Shown here in pieces: positions 10,522-18,230 of a stretch of 64,000 bases of DNA. The translations under genes were made by a program, and so were the position numbers. Origin of the DNA: Alphaproteobacteria bacterium (GTDB lineage Bacteria; Pseudomonadota; Alphaproteobacteria; Rhodobacterales; Rhodobacteraceae); contig JAUHVR010000006.1 in assembly GCA_030424865.1 (NCBI GenBank), forward strand, positions 124,001 through 188,000, in the 5' to 3' direction. The number at the start of each line of letters is the position of its first letter. Within the stretch, counting starts at the first letter, position 1. The notes beneath the pieces were generated by a model. The model searched no databases. It saw only the letters and a program-made list of their open reading frames with translations, and was not told the origin of the DNA.

Positions 10522-11892
10522 TCAGCCTTCGAGCGCGCGGCGCAGCATCTCCAGATCTTCGGCGATCTGGCTGTCCTGCAGCTTGAGCTCTTCGATCCGG
10601 CGCACCCCGTGCATGACGGTGGTGTGGTCGCGTCCGCCAAAGCGGCGGCCGATCTCGGGCAGGGACCGACTGGTCAGCTGTTTGCACAGGTACATGGCGA
10701 CCTGGCGCGGACGGGCAAAGGTGCGCACACGGCGCGGGCCCAGGATGTCGCTCAGGCGGATGTTGTAGTGCTCGGCCACCTTGCGCTGAATCTCGTCGAT
10801 CGAGATTTTGCGTTCCGAGGCGCGCAGCACATCGGCCAGACAATCCTGCGTCAGCTCCATGTTGATCGGTTTGCCGATCAACGAGGCAAAGGCAAAGAGC
10901 CGGGTCAGCGCGCCTTCAAGCACACGGACGTTGGTCGAGATGCGATGCGCGAGGAATTCCAGCACGCCGTCGTCGATTTCCAGACCCGGATATTGCGCCT
11001 GCTGAGCCTCGACCTTGGACTGCAGGATACCGAGGCGCAGTTCATAATCGGTGGGGTGCAGGTCGACGACCAGACCCGATTGCAGGCGCGAGCGGATGCG
11101 GTTTTCCAGATCCTTGATCTCATCCGGCGCGCGGTCGGCCGAGATGATGATCTGCTTGTTCTGGTCCACAAGCGCGTTGAAGGTGTGAAAGAACTCTTCC
11201 TGCGTGCTGTCCTTGCCGGCGATGAACTGAACGTCATCGACCATCAGAACGTCGACCGAACGGAAGATTTCCTTGAAATCCATCATCCGGCGTTCGCGCA
11301 GGGCCTGAACAAAGCGGTACATGAACTGCTCTGCCGAAAGGTACAGCACGTTCAGGTCGGGGCTGCGGGATTTCAGCTCCCACGAGATGGCGTGCATCAG
11401 GTGCGTCTTGCCCAGACCAACGCCGCCATACAGGAACAGCGGGTTGAAGGTCACCGGGCCGCCCTCGGCGACGCGGCGCGCGGCGGCATGGGCCAGTTCA
11501 TTCGGCTTGCCGACCACGAAGGTGTCGAAGGTAAAACGCTTGTCCAGCGGCGCGCTGCGCACCGTGTCATTGGCAGGCGCTGCGGGTTCTTCGACGACCC
11601 GCTTGGCTTCCGCCGCGACGATCGGTTCCGCATCGCCTTTGGATACGTTGAATTGCAACCGGCGCACGTCGCCGTTCACTTTTGCGATGTTCGAAAGAAT
11701 CACGTCGCCAAAGTTCTGCGACACGAAGCTGCCAATAAAGGCCGACGGCGCAACGAAGTGCGCAATGTCATCGTCGATACCCGCGAATGCCAGAGGTTTT
11801 ATCCAGTTGGCGTAGTTATTTTCTCCAACGGACGTGCAGATCCCATCCTGCATCTTCCCCCAGTCGTCACGCGTCATCTGTCCCTGATCCAC
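10522..11892 (-). CDS. dnaA: Chromosomal replication initiator DnaA
   Basis: DnaA binds DnaA boxes at the origin and opens the duplex. The 456-residue protein has the N-terminal helicase-interacting domain, a short linker, the AAA+ domain with Walker A GGVGLGKT near residue 155 and Walker B MVDDVQF near 217, and the C-terminal DNA-binding domain with the GGRDHTTVMHGV signature. The start is GTG at 11892, preceded by a GGGG stretch at suitable spacing; an in-frame ATG at 11877 is possible. It follows rpsT at a distance of about 520 bp and heads the dnaA-dnaN-recF group. Confidence 0.98.
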   Translation of the reverse strand: MDQGQMTRDDWGKMQDGICTSVGENNYANWIKPLAFAGIDDDIAHFVAPSAFIGSFVSQNFGDVILSNIAKVNGDVRRLQFNVSKGDAEPIVAAEAKRVVEEPAAPANDTVRSAPLDKRFTFDTFVVGKPNELAHAAARRVAEGGPVTFNPLFLYGGVGLGKTHLMHAISWELKSRSPDLNVLYLSAEQFMYRFVQALRERRMMDFKEIFRSVDVLMVDDVQFIAGKDSTQEEFFHTFNALVDQNKQIIISADRAPDEIKDLENRIRSRLQSGLVVDLHPTDYELRLGILQSKVEAQQAQYPGLEIDDGVLEFLAHRISTNVRVLEGALTRLFAFASLIGKPINMELTQDCLADVLRASERKISIDEIQRKVAEHYNIRLSDILGPRRVRTFARPRQVAMYLCKQLTSRSLPEIGRRFGGRDHTTVMHGVRRIEELKLQDSQIAEDLEMLRRALEG

Positions 11893-12348
11893 CTAGTCTT
11901 ACCCCAGTTCATTTTCCCCAACACAGCGGCCCTGCTCATATCGACCGCCAGCGTGTCACAGCAACCGAAGGGAAAAGCCTTTTGGGGCCTGCACAGACGT
12001 GCAGACAGGGTGTACCCGTTTCCCAAGGGACAGCGACACCATCCACCTCGCAGACCAAGGCAGTGACTTCAGGCTTCGCGACCCGCGACTTTTATCCATG
12101 GACTGGCCAGGGATGAGATACCCCTGCATAGGTACTGTAGAAACCGTTACCCAAAACTCTACAGACCACCCGAATCGCAGTACGTCAAAATACACGCGAC
12201 GATCCGAACCCGTCCCCCCAATGGCGATGTGACTCGCAGGTCTGAAACTACCAACTGGGGTCGCGGACGGGCAACCTATCTTCGGCCTTGACTCGGGCTT
12301 TGACGAAACGAATCTGGCAGCCCGTGCGAAATGGCCACACATGCAAAA
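11893..12348. other. dnaA upstream region; possible origin elements
   Basis: This 456-bp stretch has no convincing gene. It contains a DnaA-box-like TTATCCATG at 12092-12100 (two mismatches to TTATCCACA) and a perfect 7-bp inverted repeat, CTGTAGA at 12135-12141 and TCTACAG at 12158-12164, whose loop holds TTACCCAAA. The dnaA promoter must lie here. The DnaA-like motifs are too few and too weak to call an origin; autoregulation of dnaA is an alternative. Confidence 0.35.
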
Positions 12349-12370
12349 GGGCACCCCGATTGGGGTGCCC
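12349..12370 (-). terminator. Rho-independent terminator of rpsT
   Basis: On the minus strand a perfect 9-bp stem, GGGCACCCC and GGGGTGCCC with a 4-base loop, is followed by TTTT. It lies about 40 bp after the rpsT stop and should isolate rpsT from dnaA. Confidence 0.85.
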
Positions 12371-12371
12371 C

Positions 12372-12386
12372 TTAACTTTCTGTTAA
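12372..12386. promoter_or_regulatory. Perfect CtrA-type box TTAA-N7-TTAA
   Basis: TTAA at 12372-12375 and TTAA at 12383-12386 are separated by exactly 7 bases and followed by CC, matching the CtrA recognition sequence of alphaproteobacteria. It lies between the rpsT stop and the rpsT terminator, about 480 bp upstream of dnaA. It could modulate dnaA or origin activity, or be a chance match; no promoter was found right beside it. Confidence 0.5.
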
Positions 12387-12411
12387 CCTGTAAAGGTTTG
12401 CGCGAAATCGC

Positions 12412-12675
12412 TTAGCCGAGCGCCTTCACCCGAGCCGCCAGACGCGACATCTTGCGGGATGCTGTGTTCTTGTGGAAGACGCCTTTGGTGACGCCGCGCA
12501 TCAGTTCGGGCTGAGCGGCCTGCAGAGCTGCGGCCGCGGCCTTCTGATCGCCCGAGGCAATTGCCTCTTCAACTTTGCGAAGGTAGGTGCGGATGCGCGA
12601 CCGGCGGGCTTTGTTGACTGCAAAGCGCTTTTCGTTCTGGCGGGCGCGTTTCTTGGACTGGGGCGTGTTGGCCAT
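12412..12675 (-). CDS. rpsT: 30S ribosomal protein S20
   Basis: S20 is a small basic protein that binds 16S rRNA early in 30S assembly. The 87-residue sequence begins [17 protein letters not shown] and continues with the S20 helices ([27 protein letters not shown]). A likely promoter lies at 12796-12824 and a strong terminator at 12349-12370, so it is probably transcribed alone. The rpsT-dnaA arrangement is also known from Caulobacter. Confidence 0.98.
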   Translation of the reverse strand: MANTPQSKKRARQNEKRFAVNKARRSRIRTYLRKVEEAIASGDQKAAAAALQAAQPELMRGVTKGVFHKNTASRKMSRLAARVKALG

Positions 12676-12795
12676 GTCTTGGGTTCCTCAAACGGGTCAA
12701 ATTCTGTTGTCGCGAATGAGTTCCCGCCCGAGAGGGTCCAGACAGACCGTCGGTTACATCCTGCCAAAGCGGGCACCACGCGCATGTGAGGCGGC

Positions 12796-12824
12796 GCTAT
12801 ACGACAGATTCGCGCCGCTGCAAA
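12796..12824 (-). promoter_or_regulatory. Candidate rpsT promoter
   Basis: Reading the minus strand, TTTGCA and TATAGC are 17 bases apart. The start would fall near 12789, giving a leader of roughly 110 bases before rpsT. The -35 match is partial. Confidence 0.4.
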
Positions 12825-12849
12825 GCTGATTCTTCAGGGGCTCGCGCGA

Positions 12850-13626
12850 TCACTTGTCGCGGAACTGCGCCTCGCGCTTTTCGACAAAGGCAGCCATGCC
12901 CTCTTTCTGGTCCTCGGTGGCGAAAAGCGAATGAAACACGCGGCGCTCGAACAGCAGACCCTCGGTCAGCGTGGTTTCATAGGCGCGGTTCACCGCTTCC
13001 TTGACGACGCGGGCGGTCAGCATGGATTTCTCGGCGATCTTGGCCGCGGCGCCCTGCACCTCTTCCATCAACTGTTTTGCGGGCACAACGCGGCTGACAA
13101 GTCCGGCGCGTTCCGCTTCTGCCGCGTCCATGAAACGACCGGTCAGATGCATGTCCATGCTTTTGGACTTGCCGACATAGCGCGTCAGGCGCTGAGTGCC
13201 GCCGATGCCCGCGACAACGCCCAGGTTGATCTCAGGCTGTCCGAACTTCGCCGTGTCCGAGGCAATGATGAAATCGCACATCATCGCCAGCTCACACCCG
13301 CCGCCCAGGGCATAGCCCGACACCGCGGCAATGACCGGGGTGCGCACGCGCGAGATCGCGTCAGCTTCGGTTCCAAAGAAGTCCGACATGTACATCTCGA
13401 CAAAGCTCTTCTCTGACATCTCGAGGATGTCAGCGCCCGCCGCAAAGGCCTTGGCCGACCCGGTCAGGACGATGCAGCGGACCTTGTCGTTCTTGTCGGC
13501 CTCTTCGAGCGCGGTGCACAGCTCTCCCAGAAGTTGGGAGTTCAGCGCATTCAACGCATCTGGTCGATTCAGCTTGATGGTTGTGACGTGATCTTCGGTT
13601 TCGACGATGATCGTCTCGTAGGCCAT
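12850..13626 (-). CDS. Enoyl-CoA hydratase
   Basis: This 258-residue crotonase-fold enzyme hydrates 2-enoyl-CoA thioesters in fatty-acid or amino-acid degradation. The oxyanion-hole loop [11 protein letters not shown], the [11 protein letters not shown] segment with the first catalytic glutamate and GQPEINLG with the second are all present, so it should be an active hydratase. The ATG at 13626 has a GGAG ribosome-binding site 8 bases upstream. It lies between mutM and rpsT on the same strand; a role in a particular pathway is not evident. Confidence 0.93.
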   Translation of the reverse strand: MAYETIIVETEDHVTTIKLNRPDALNALNSQLLGELCTALEEADKNDKVRCIVLTGSAKAFAAGADILEMSEKSFVEMYMSDFFGTEADAISRVRTPVIAAVSGYALGGGCELAMMCDFIIASDTAKFGQPEINLGVVAGIGGTQRLTRYVGKSKSMDMHLTGRFMDAAEAERAGLVSRVVPAKQLMEEVQGAAAKIAEKSMLTARVVKEAVNRAYETTLTEGLLFERRVFHSLFATEDQKEGMAAFVEKREAQFRDK

Positions 13627-13689
13627 GTAGGTGGCTCCGGATGTTTCGGTCAGTCTTTGGTGCTAATCCGTTCAAAACGCCGTTTCAAG

Positions 13690-14541
13690 CTATCTTTGGC
13701 AGGATGGGCAATAGAAGGTTGAGCGTCCGGATTGCACGATGCGCCGGACAGCGGCGCCGCAGTCAGGTGTCTTGCACGGCTCGCTCTCGCGACCATAGAC
13801 ATCAAAGCTGTGCTGAAAATATCCAAGTTCTCCATCGGCTTGGCGGAAATCGCGCAAACTTGAACCGCCCGCCTCGATAGCCTCTGACAGGACGTTGCGG
13901 ATGATGGGAACCAGCCGCGCGACACGGGCCCTGGACAGCGCTCCGGCCTTGCGGGTGGGGTGAATTCCGCTGCGGAACAGGGCCTCGCAGACATAGATGT
14001 TGCCCAGGCCGGCGATGATTTTTTGATCAAGCAGCGCTGATTTCATAGGCATCTGACGACCGCGAAGCCGCTCGGCCAGATAGGATTCGTGAAAGTCGTT
14101 GCCCAGTGGTTCGGGGCCCAGACCTGCAATCAGCTTGTGCGCCTCGATCGCATCCGAGGCAATAAGATCCATCGCCCCGAACCGGCGCGGGTCGTTGAAG
14201 GTGACCCGTGTGCCGTTGTCCAGGTCCAGCACCACGTGGTCGTGTTTCTCGGCCGCTGGATGGTCGTGCACGAAGCGCCCAAGGGGGTCGCCCGAGACCA
14301 GCATCCGCCCTGACATGCCCAGATGGATCAACAGCGTTTCACCGGTGTCCAGCGACGCCAGAATGTACTTGGATCGCCGTCCCAGGCTCTGGACCCGTGC
14401 GCCGGTCAGGCGCTCTGCCATCTTGTCGGGGAAAGGCCAGCGCAGGTCGGGCCGGTTGACCCGGGCCCGCGTGATCACGGCGCCCTCCATCGCAGGGGCA
14501 AGACCGCGTCGCACGGTTTCCACTTCGGGCAATTCTGGCAT
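13690..14541 (-). CDS. mutM: Formamidopyrimidine-DNA glycosylase
   Basis: MutM (Fpg) removes 8-oxoguanine and other oxidised purines from DNA and cuts the resulting abasic site. The 283-residue protein begins [14 protein letters not shown], with the catalytic N-terminal proline at position 2. It has the conserved [15 protein letters not shown] helix-two-turn-helix region and ends in a C4 zinc finger (CKTPDC...CPSC). It is divergent from ubiE over 82 bp. Confidence 0.98.
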   Translation of the reverse strand: MPELPEVETVRRGLAPAMEGAVITRARVNRPDLRWPFPDKMAERLTGARVQSLGRRSKYILASLDTGETLLIHLGMSGRMLVSGDPLGRFVHDHPAAEKHDHVVLDLDNGTRVTFNDPRRFGAMDLIASDAIEAHKLIAGLGPEPLGNDFHESYLAERLRGRQMPMKSALLDQKIIAGLGNIYVCEALFRSGIHPTRKAGALSRARVARLVPIIRNVLSEAIEAGGSSLRDFRQADGELGYFQHSFDVYGRESEPCKTPDCGAAVRRIVQSGRSTFYCPSCQR

Positions 14542-14623
14542 CTCGTCACCTCGTCAAAGGGGCGCATTGTATCGCGGCCCAGCGCACTATAAGTCATCCG
14601 AGACGCAAGGATGGGCAAGCCTC

Positions 14624-15376
14624 ATGAGTGACGAGCAGACAAAAACAACGCATTTCGGTTTCCAGGATGTGCCCGAAAGCGAAAAGGCCGGGCGCGTGCA
14701 GGGCGTGTTCAACTCGGTCGCCTCGAAATACGACGTGATGAACGACGCCATGTCGATGGGCATCCACCGCATCTGGAAGGATGCGATGATGGACTGGCTG
14801 GCGCCGCGGCCCGGGCAGAAATTGCTTGATGTGGCAGGCGGCACCGGCGACATCTCGTTCAGGTTCCTCAAGCGCGCAGGCTCAGGCCACGCCACGGTTC
14901 TGGACTTGACCGAGCCGATGTTGATCGAAGGCCGCCAGCGGGCCGAGGCCGAGGCGATGGCCGAAAGCCTTGATTGGGTGGTCGGCGACGCCATGGCGCT
15001 GCCGTTTCCGGACAACAGCTTTGACGTCTACACCATCAGCTTTGGCATCCGTAACGTGACCCGCCCGCAAGAGGCCCTGAACGAGGCCTTCCGCGTGCTG
15101 CGCCCCGGCGGGCGCCTGATGGTGCTGGAGTTCAGCCAGATCCCCAACCCGGCGATGCAATGGGCCTATGACCGCTATTCCTTCAACGTGATCCCGGCCA
15201 TGGGACAGGCGATTGCGGGGGATCGTGACAGCTATCAGTACCTGGTCGAATCGATCCGCAAGTTCCCTGACCAGGACACGTTCCTTGGCATGGTGCGCAA
15301 AGCAGGGTTCGAGAATGCCAAATACCGCAACCTGAGTCTGGGCATTGCCTGCCTGCATTCCGGTTGGAAGCTGTAA
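14624..15376 (+). CDS. ubiE: Ubiquinone/menaquinone C-methyltransferase UbiE
   Basis: UbiE carries out the C-methylation step of ubiquinone synthesis using S-adenosylmethionine. The 250-residue protein has the SAM-binding motif [13 protein letters not shown], the [17 protein letters not shown] substrate segment and [17 protein letters not shown]. The ATG at 14624 fits the family start ([18 protein letters not shown]); an AAGG lies 14 bases upstream. The ubiB ATG follows its stop by 3 bases, so the two form an operon. Confidence 0.97.
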   Translation: MSDEQTKTTHFGFQDVPESEKAGRVQGVFNSVASKYDVMNDAMSMGIHRIWKDAMMDWLAPRPGQKLLDVAGGTGDISFRFLKRAGSGHATVLDLTEPMLIEGRQRAEAEAMAESLDWVVGDAMALPFPDNSFDVYTISFGIRNVTRPQEALNEAFRVLRPGGRLMVLEFSQIPNPAMQWAYDRYSFNVIPAMGQAIAGDRDSYQYLVESIRKFPDQDTFLGMVRKAGFENAKYRNLSLGIACLHSGWKL

Positions 15377-15379
15377 CGG

Positions 15380-16912
15380 ATGCGCGGCCCGCACAATATC
15401 TGGCGTCTTGTTCGCACTGGCGCCACGCTCGAACGTACGGGTGCCATGGGTGTGGTGCTCAAGCAGATGGATGCGCCGCGCGCGCTTCGGATCGCGGCCC
15501 GCATCATGGCCTGGCCATTCAAGTGGCTCGGGCTGCGTGGCGACCCCGACATGCCCCCGGTCACCCGGGCGCTGACCGCGCTTGGGCCGGCCTACATCAA
15601 GTTCGGTCAAATCCTGTCGACACGGCCGGACGTCGTGGGGGACGAGCTGGCCCAGCAACTGCGGGTATTGCAGGACAAACTGCCGCCATTTTCCGTGGCC
15701 GAGGCCAAGGCCGCCGTCGCGGCCGAGTTCGAGACAGAGGCAGATGCCCTGTTTTCCGAATTCAGCGAACCCGTGGCAGCCGCCTCGATTGCCCAGGTGC
15801 ACCGGGCGCGCGCTGCGGACAGCGGCGAGGTCGTCGCCGTAAAGGTTCTGCGCCCCGGGATCGAGCGCGCCTTTCGCCGTGACATCGACGCTTTCTATTT
15901 CGCGGCCCGCGCCATCGAGCTGCTTTCGCCGGCCTCGCGTCGTTTGCGTCCGCTGGACGTGATCCAGCACTTCGAAGGCGTGGTCATGGGCGAGCTCGAC
16001 CTGCGGCTCGAATCCGCTGCGGCTTCTGAGTTCGCGTCAAACACACGAGATGACGACGGGTTTCAGCTGCCCGAGGTCGTTTGGCCCCTGTCTGGTCGCC
16101 GGGTGATGACCCTGGAATGGGCCGAAGGGGTGCCGCTGGGCGACAATGCCGCGATCGACGCTGCCGGGCATGATCGCGTGCTGCTCAGCGAACGGGTGTT
16201 GCAGCTGTTTCTGAAACACGCGCTGCGTGATGGTTATTTCCACGCGGACATGCACCAGGGCAATCTGAAGGTGGCGCCCAACGGCGATATCATCGCGCTG
16301 GACTTCGGGATCATGGGGCACATCGACGAATACACGCGTCGGGTCTATGCCGAGATCCTGTTTGGCTTCATCCGTCGAGACTACAAACGCGTCGCCGAGG
16401 TGCATTTCGAGGCAGGCTACGTGCCCGCCGATCGCGATGTCGATGAATTTGCCCGCGCCCTGCGCGCGGTCGGTGAGCCGATCTTCGGAATGGATGCCAC
16501 CCGAATTTCGATGGGGCGGCTGCTAAGCTATCTCTTTGAGGTGACCGAGAGATTTGGCATGGAAACCCGGACAGAGCTGATCCTGCTGCAACGCACGATG
16601 GTTGTCGTCGAAGGCGTGGCCCGGTCGTTGAACCCGCAGATGAACATCTGGGATGTCGCGCGCCCGGTGGTCGAAGATTACATCGCCCAGTCGATCGGAC
16701 CGCGTGCCGTGGCGGCGGATCTTGCCAAGACCGTTCGTGTCATGATGCGCTTTGGCCCCCGCCTGCCCGCGATGGTCGAAGCGGCTCTGATCCGTGAAAC
16801 CCAGACACATTCCGGCTCGGACAAGATCCGGTGGTCGGGCCTTGCGATCGCCGGATTGGGCGGCGCGGTCGTGGGCGTCGTGGGGGTCCTGGCGGTGTGG
16901 GCGCTTGCCTGA
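15380..16912 (+). CDS. ubiB: Ubiquinone biosynthesis kinase-like protein UbiB
   Basis: UbiB belongs to the atypical ABC1/ADCK/UbiB kinase-like family and is needed for ubiquinone synthesis, probably by making membrane-bound intermediates accessible through ATPase activity. The 510-residue protein carries the family KxGQ motif (AYIKFGQILSTRPD), the nucleotide-loop lysine in VVAVKVLRPG, HADMHQGN and the DFGIMGH metal site. The last 35 residues contain a hydrophobic anchor (GLAIAGLGGAVVGVVGVLAVWAL). It is followed by a strong bidirectional hairpin. Confidence 0.96.
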   Translation: MRGPHNIWRLVRTGATLERTGAMGVVLKQMDAPRALRIAARIMAWPFKWLGLRGDPDMPPVTRALTALGPAYIKFGQILSTRPDVVGDELAQQLRVLQDKLPPFSVAEAKAAVAAEFETEADALFSEFSEPVAAASIAQVHRARAADSGEVVAVKVLRPGIERAFRRDIDAFYFAARAIELLSPASRRLRPLDVIQHFEGVVMGELDLRLESAAASEFASNTRDDDGFQLPEVVWPLSGRRVMTLEWAEGVPLGDNAAIDAAGHDRVLLSERVLQLFLKHALRDGYFHADMHQGNLKVAPNGDIIALDFGIMGHIDEYTRRVYAEILFGFIRRDYKRVAEVHFEAGYVPADRDVDEFARALRAVGEPIFGMDATRISMGRLLSYLFEVTERFGMETRTELILLQRTMVVVEGVARSLNPQMNIWDVARPVVEDYIAQSIGPRAVAADLAKTVRVMMRFGPRLPAMVEAALIRETQTHSGSDKIRWSGLAIAGLGGAVVGVVGVLAVWALA

Positions 16913-16952
16913 CGTCGACCCGGTTCATCGGATCATCGCCTGCCGAAAAGCA

Positions 16953-16982
16953 AAACGGCCGCCGGGGAACCGACGGCCGTTT
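16953..16982. terminator. Bidirectional terminator between ubiB and the 69-aa gene
   Basis: The arms AAACGGCCG (16953-16961) and CGGCCGTTT (16974-16982) are a perfect inverted repeat with a 12-base loop. A-rich and T-rich ends make it a plausible terminator for ubiB on the plus strand and for the small gene on the minus strand. Confidence 0.8.
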
Positions 16983-17005
16983 CGTATCTTGATGCGGTAC
17001 GCCTA

Positions 17006-17215
17006 TTAGGGCGTGCCCGAACCCGAACCCGTACCGGAGCCCTGCGACGCAACGATGATGATCGTCGCAGCAGCGCCGCCGAGCAGCAGGAATGTTGTTT
17101 CGATGCCCTGGGTGGCCAGGAACGGGTCGTCCAGCTCAGCGTTCTGAGCTGCAACAGGTGCAGCGGTCGAAACTGCCAGAGCAGCCGCCGCAGCAATCAT
17201 TGAAAACTTTTTCAT
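17006..17215 (-). CDS. Small exported protein with one membrane segment, unknown
   Basis: I do not recognise this 69-residue protein. It has a clear signal peptide (MKKFSMIAAAAALAVSTAAPVAAQ, probable cut after AAQ or VAA), a short acidic linker (NAELDDPFLATQG), one hydrophobic segment (TTFLLLGGAAATIIIVA) and a Gly/Ser/Thr tail. A GGAG ribosome-binding site lies just before the ATG, and a good promoter and a terminator bracket the gene, so it is probably real and well expressed. It lies between ubiB and flgD but shows no flagellar feature. Confidence 0.75.
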   Translation of the reverse strand: MKKFSMIAAAAALAVSTAAPVAAQNAELDDPFLATQGIETTFLLLGGAAATIIIVASQGSGTGSGSGTP

Positions 17216-17267
17216 AATGTTCTCCAGACGTAACCTTAAATGGCGCGCGATACGCCTACACGCCAAA

Positions 17268-17296
17268 CGTATACCTTTTGTCACCGCATCAAGCAA
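17268..17296 (-). promoter_or_regulatory. Promoter of the 69-aa exported protein gene
   Basis: TTGCTT and TATACG on the minus strand are separated by 17 bases. The predicted start near 17261 leaves a leader of about 45 bases before the ATG at 17215. Confidence 0.55.
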
Positions 17297-17549
17297 ACTC
17301 GTTTTTCTGCACCTGCGGAATCCGGGGATCTGCGCCGAACGAACGCGGCAGATTGGCAACAAAGCCCGGGAAAGCGACCAATTTTTTGGCAGTTTGAATT
17401 GCCGTTCCGGGCATCGCGTGCCGGTGGGCCCGCAATTTGTTCAACGATGGCCGCGACATGGGCGCACATCCGGCGAAATTCCAGGGATGTGCCAAAAAGA
17501 TAGGCGGCATCTTGCCTGTTTCCGGAAAATTTTCATGATTCCTGCGCCA
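17297..17549. other. Gene-free spacer downstream of flgD
   Basis: About 250 bp between the flgD stop and the promoter of the small gene. It contains a weak 5-bp inverted repeat (AAGAT at 17500-17504 with ATCTT at 17512-17516) but no convincing terminator, promoter or gene. Confidence 0.4.
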
Positions 17550-18227
17550 TCAACGGCTTGGCGTGCGCAAACCAGAGATCCGCGTGGACAGGATTTCCTG
17601 GCTATTGGCGAGACGCAGCAGTGCATCCGACCCATCCAGGCGGATCTCGTCTATCGCGACATAGACCTGGACCGGCAGTTCCGGTTCGGGTTCGGATGTC
17701 CCGACGAGACGGGCCTCGATCGAGAGACGATAGTTCCCATGGCTCTGAACCGCTCCATCCAGACCGGTTCCGTCCCATTCGGTCCGCGTCGCTTCTGGGT
17801 CAAGCTCTTGCCGATGCACAACGGCATCATCTTGATCCCGCACAACAAGGTGCAGCGTCTGAACGTCCTCCGGGGCCTCGTATGTCACCGAAATCGGCGT
17901 GCCCTCGAACCGCGCCGGACCTGTCACCAAGGCCTCCATCCCGACCCAGGAACCCATTTCCTGCAGTGGATTCCCCCCGAGATTCGCCGCCAGGGATTCC
18001 AGCAGTTCGTTGGTGCGCACCTGTTGTTCCACCGAGGAAAATGTCGCCAGTTGTACCGCAAAATCAGAGGCTTCGACCGGGTTCAACGGATCCTGATTCT
18101 GCATCTGAACGGTCAGCATGGTCAGGAAGGTTTCAAAATCCGAACTCAGGGCCGCGGCGCCGCCGGATGCTTGTGACGAAGACGCGGTCGATGGAGCGAG
18201 CGGCGTGCCGGAAGAAATGGGGTCCAT
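17550..18227 (-). CDS. flgD: Flagellar hook-capping protein FlgD
   Basis: FlgD forms the cap under which hook subunits assemble. The 225-residue protein has the conserved N-terminal region with FETFLTMLTVQMQNQDPLNPVEASDFAVQLA, followed by SSVEQQVRTNE and a C-terminal beta-rich domain. It lies 3 bp downstream of fliK, so hook-length control and hook capping are made together. Confidence 0.95.
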   Translation of the reverse strand: MDPISSGTPLAPSTASSSQASGGAAALSSDFETFLTMLTVQMQNQDPLNPVEASDFAVQLATFSSVEQQVRTNELLESLAANLGGNPLQEMGSWVGMEALVTGPARFEGTPISVTYEAPEDVQTLHLVVRDQDDAVVHRQELDPEATRTEWDGTGLDGAVQSHGNYRLSIEARLVGTSEPEPELPVQVYVAIDEIRLDGSDALLRLANSQEILSTRISGLRTPSR

Positions 18228-18230
18228 GTG

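Noticed and set aside
10609-12066. 485-codon frame opposite dnaA
   Set aside because: Antisense to an intact dnaA; no ribosome-binding site or domain.
10494-12100. Firm call of the chromosome origin at dnaA
   Set aside because: Only isolated, mismatched DnaA-box-like motifs (10494, 12092, 12146) are present; in several Rhodobacterales the origin is away from dnaA, so I note it only as a possibility.
14023-14030. TTGATCAA as a possible Fnr box
   Set aside because: The half-sites have no 4-base spacer and the motif lies inside the mutM coding sequence.
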